DNA of 64,000 nt from Paenibacillus sp. V4I7 (GTDB lineage: Bacteria; Bacillota; Bacilli; Paenibacillales; NBRC-103111). Numbering within the stretch: position 1 is the stretch's first letter; the number at the start of each line of letters is the position of its first letter. Positions 61,105-64,000 of this stretch are shown here, piece by piece. Location of the stretch: the NCBI RefSeq assembly GCF_030817275.1, contig NZ_JAUSZD010000002.1, forward strand, positions 1,488,001 through 1,552,000. The letters are read 5' to 3'. A program made the translations under genes and the position numbers. Under the pieces are notes generated by a model, which saw only the letters and a list, made by a program, of their open reading frames with translations, had not been told where the DNA came from and ran no database searches.

Positions 61105-64000
61105 ATGCTTCAAGCAAGTGCAACTAAGACTTATAAATGGATGGCCCTGGTATTAGCGGTGATAATGATTTGCACACCAGTTTTATCGATACCGTCAAAA
61201 ACTTTTGCATCGACGGAAACAAACTTCTATGTTGATGGCACGAACGGAAACGATTCTAACAATGGTCAGTCCACATTGGCAGCTTTTAAGACGATCCAAA
61301 AAGCTGCCAATGTTGCGGTTTCTGGCGACAAAGTCAAAATTATGGCCGGTGTTTACCGTGAAACAGTCATACCTAAAAGTGATGGGGTGACGTTTCAGAA
61401 CTACAATGGTGACAAAGTTACCTTGTCCGGAGGTGATTTGGTCACTGGATGGACGCCCACAGCAACAAATGCTGCCATCTATTCGGCACCTATGGGTTGG
61501 GATTACAATAACGGTTATGGCAATATTGTCTATTATACGGATGCCAGTGGGAATACCACATCGTTGAGTCCGGCAAGATGGCCTAACATCCCGGACAGTA
61601 AGATGTTTGACAAGACAAAATACGCAAAATATACATCCAATCCTAGCAGTCCTGTTGCAACAAACGGAGGAGCTAATTTACAATTTAACAGCGTTGCGGT
61701 TAGTAGCTCGTACACGGTGCCTTCTACAATAGCAAATGATTTGCAAGGGGCTTTGCTTGTTTCCTCGGTAAATAATGGATTCGTGGTGTACACCGGAAAG
61801 ATTACGGGTAACACCGGAAATACCTTGCAGGTTGAGTGGCCTTACACGGCTTCCGGTTACTATCCACAAAGCGGCAATCCAGGTTTTGGTTTTTATATCA
61901 CTAACTCTTATAATGCATTGATTCATGATGTGGCAAATCCGGTAAGTGGCGTACCTACAGCAGTATGGTACAAGGATGTTGCGAACAAAAATTTGTATGT
62001 ATCTGTACCAGGTGGAGCGGATCCAAATACTGGGACTATTGAGGCGAAGAGTAGAGAGTATGTTTTCGACTTATCCAGTCGTACAGGTATTACCATCAGT
62101 GGAATTAATATACGTTCTGCCGGTATCAACTTTGCGAATTCCAGCTCCAACACATTCAAGGGCGCTACCATTGAAATGGTCGATTCCACTAACCAACCCT
62201 TTGCTGCTAATACAACTTTGGGTGGTTTTGTTTCTGGCTTTACATTGGATGGCGACCACAACACCGTTCGCGATTGTGAAATTAAAAATATGTATGGATT
62301 TGGGATCATTGTCAAAGGCCATGATAACAATGTGATTAATAATGACATTCACGATTTTAATCGTTATGGACTTTATGCCGACGGTATAAACGTTAATGGG
62401 TACAATCATCTGATTAGTCATAACAGTGTGTACAACGGAGGACGTGCTGCCATTGGCGGTTTTTTCACCAGTTCAATATTCCAGTACAATGACATACATG
62501 ATTGTATGAAGATTTCCTATGACGGCGGTGTGTTTTACGTCTCAAACAGCGATTTTGGCAGCTCAGAGATCCACCACAATACCGTGCATGATACTGCAGG
62601 TGAAGGCATTTATTTCGATAATGTGTCCTTCAATGCCGCGGTTTATAACAACATCGTTTATAACGTTAGTGTGGGTTTCCTAATCAACACCCCCAATGAA
62701 CGCATGATTTTGTTAAATAATACGGTATACAACTGCCCTACAAGTCTTAGCAGCTGGGGTGCTGCCTATGATGGAACAGGCTCTTTCGGAACCACGGTCG
62801 TCGGCAATATTTTTGCGGCAAATACTTACAACTCTCAGACCTCAGGTGGCTCCTTTGAACAATTTAATACCATAGGTACTAGTTCAGCTCTTGCTCCTAT
62901 GTTTGTAAATGCTGCTGGCAACAATTTTGCTTTGAAGAACCCGAACGACTACCGTAGTGTTGTGTTACCCGGTGTTACTGACGGATTCACTTCCACTTAC
63001 CCTGTCATGGGCGCTATTCAGCCCGGAGTGACATGGAAAGCGGGAAGCGACTTAGCCAATGCTGCCAATATCAATCCAACTTTCCAGCTTCATAATATTC
63101 CTTACAAGCAATTGCTTGTAAATGGCGGTTTCCCTACTGGTGATATGAGTGGTTGGACTACCACCGGCTCTCCTCAAATCGTAACACAAAACGGATGGGA
63201 TTTTAGAACCAGCGGTTTGATAAGAAGTGGTTCTTACGGTGTTGTCCTGAACGATGGAGATAAGATTTCCCAGACGGTTACAGGGCTGAAACCAAACACC
63301 ACTTATAACGTTAGTGTTTGGGGTAAGGTAATGGGACAACAGGTATTGGCAAGCACCATGGATACCGCCGCAAGCACACCTGTTACGAATACGAAATACC
63401 GTTCAATGAATAGTTACATCATTCCGGGTACGACGACTACCCTAAAATTCAATCAAATTAATTTTGGGTCCTCTGCGCTGTACAACTCCGTGTACTTTGG
63501 TACAGTCGCTAATTCCAGTACCGGTACAATTAAAATGTATATTGATAGCCCTACTACGGGTACTCTAGTTGCCACGGATACAATGAACTTAGACACAGCA
63601 CAAAATGGTCAATGGTTCTATAGAAGAAGTATACCGCTTTCTTCGGTAGCAGGGACGCATGACGTTTATTTGGTATTTTCTAACACCAATCCAGCGACGG
63701 CTATCAATTGTTATTTCGGTGACTTTACATTATTTAATTCTAACCCTAATCCTGCTACGGACAGCCTTGTATTGGGAGCTAGCGGATTTGATAACAGTGG
63801 TACTCCAAAGACATTAAGTAAAAGTACCATAAATGCTGGCAATAACGTTGTCGGTGCAGGAAGTCGTCCTGACCATTTTTCCTTTACAACAGGGTCAAAC
63901 AGTACCAGTGCTACCATATATGCAACTAAAACTGGTGGCGGCGGATTGAGAGGTTATGTGGATGAGTTTGGTTTGGCAGAGAGTACAACCACAGCTCCTG
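61105..64000 (+). CDS. Secreted right-handed beta-helix polysaccharide enzyme (3' partial)
   Basis: An open frame of at least 965 codons runs into the right edge. ATG 61105 has AGGAGG 8 nt upstream. The signal peptide ends near TFA|S (about residue 35). It is followed by a beta-helix entry with NFYVDGTNGNDSNNG, AFKTIQKAANVAVSGDKV and AGVYRE, as in DUF1565/PL-type or GH-type beta-helix proteins. Many coils with N-x-I and H-N-x-V repeats follow (about 310-560), then a CBM4/9-like domain (about 670-740) and a CBM6-like domain (about 770-880). It probably cleaves an extracellular polysaccharide. Family and substrate are not determined. Confidence 0.8.
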   Translation, partial: MLQASATKTYKWMALVLAVIMICTPVLSIPSKTFASTETNFYVDGTNGNDSNNGQSTLAAFKTIQKAANVAVSGDKVKIMAGVYRETVIPKSDGVTFQNYNGDKVTLSGGDLVTGWTPTATNAAIYSAPMGWDYNNGYGNIVYYTDASGNTTSLSPARWPNIPDSKMFDKTKYAKYTSNPSSPVATNGGANLQFNSVAVSSSYTVPSTIANDLQGALLVSSVNNGFVVYTGKITGNTGNTLQVEWPYTASGYYPQSGNPGFGFYITNSYNALIHDVANPVSGVPTAVWYKDVANKNLYVSVPGGADPNTGTIEAKSREYVFDLSSRTGITISGINIRSAGINFANSSSNTFKGATIEMVDSTNQPFAANTTLGGFVSGFTLDGDHNTVRDCEIKNMYGFGIIVKGHDNNVINNDIHDFNRYGLYADGINVNGYNHLISHNSVYNGGRAAIGGFFTSSIFQYNDIHDCMKISYDGGVFYVSNSDFGSSEIHHNTVHDTAGEGIYFDNVSFNAAVYNNIVYNVSVGFLINTPNERMILLNNTVYNCPTSLSSWGAAYDGTGSFGTTVVGNIFAANTYNSQTSGGSFEQFNTIGTSSALAPMFVNAAGNNFALKNPNDYRSVVLPGVTDGFTSTYPVMGAIQPGVTWKAGSDLANAANINPTFQLHNIPYKQLLVNGGFPTGDMSGWTTTGSPQIVTQNGWDFRTSGLIRSGSYGVVLNDGDKISQTVTGLKPNTTYNVSVWGKVMGQQVLASTMDTAASTPVTNTKYRSMNSYIIPGTTTTLKFNQINFGSSALYNSVYFGTVANSSTGTIKMYIDSPTTGTLVATDTMNLDTAQNGQWFYRRSIPLSSVAGTHDVYLVFSNTNPATAINCYFGDFTLFNSNPNPATDSLVLGASGFDNSGTPKTLSKSTINAGNNVVGAGSRPDHFSFTTGSNSTSATIYATKTGGGGLRGYVDEFGLAESTTTAP

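Overview
The window looks like the chromosome of a Paenibacillus-type Firmicute, a carbohydrate-degrading soil or plant-associated bacterium. The evidence is consistent: strong AGGAGG-type ribosome binding sites, YesM/YesN-type histidine kinase and AraC response regulator pairs, a YesS-type membrane AraC regulator, LplB/LplC/LipO-type sugar importers without their own ATPase, a CspB-type cold-shock gene beside a YdjO-type gene, a YeeN-type YebC protein, and secreted enzymes carrying discoidin, LamG, OmpL47 and FIMAH modules. No rRNA, tRNA, CRISPR array, intact insertion sequence or prophage was seen.

Layout. 1-16.6 kb: the 3' part of a GH28-like gene, then two giant tandem paralogues with a secreted alginate-lyase-like N-terminal domain and different C-terminal modules, then a smaller lyase with CBM13 and AbfB domains. 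Behind it lies a stranded C-terminal tail of a lost paralogue. 16.7-25.8 kb: pspC, a YesS-like regulator, two permeases, a binding lipoprotein, a GH29 alpha-L-fucosidase and a TIM-barrel isomerase. 25.9-29.1 kb: housekeeping genes (small kinase, YeeN, YdjO, CspB, CBS protein). 29.3-42.9 kb: a secreted and a cytoplasmic GH-D-clan alpha-galactosidase-like enzyme on either side of a YesM/YesN pair and an importer. 42.9-48 kb: intergenic repeats, two AraC regulators (one interrupted by a stop codon), an FdhA-type dehydrogenase and a second isomerase. 48-53.7 kb: an operon with an L-fucose/L-galactose-dehydrogenase-like aldo/keto reductase, a GH88 unsaturated uronyl hydrolase, a 644-residue protein of no family I recognise, a fuconolactonase-like amidohydrolase and a double mutarotase. 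53.7-61 kb: a second YesM/YesN pair divergent from a third importer. From 61.1 kb to the right edge runs an open beta-helix gene.

How they work together (inference): secreted lyases and glycosidases cut acidic, galactose- and fucose-containing polysaccharides. Three binding-protein importers, probably sharing one ATPase encoded elsewhere, bring in oligosaccharides. Cytoplasmic GH29, GH88 and GH-D enzymes trim them. The reductase, lactonase and mutarotase fit the non-phosphorylating oxidation of a deoxy sugar such as L-fucose. Each importer sits beside its own regulator, and several promoters carry cre-like sites for carbon catabolite control.

The most notable observations are the unrecognised 644-residue protein in the oxidative deoxy-sugar operon, a shared promoter box linking the two GH-D enzyme loci, an intrinsic terminator in the cspB leader, a probable AUU start codon, an AraC gene with an in-frame TGA, and the stranded paralogue tail.
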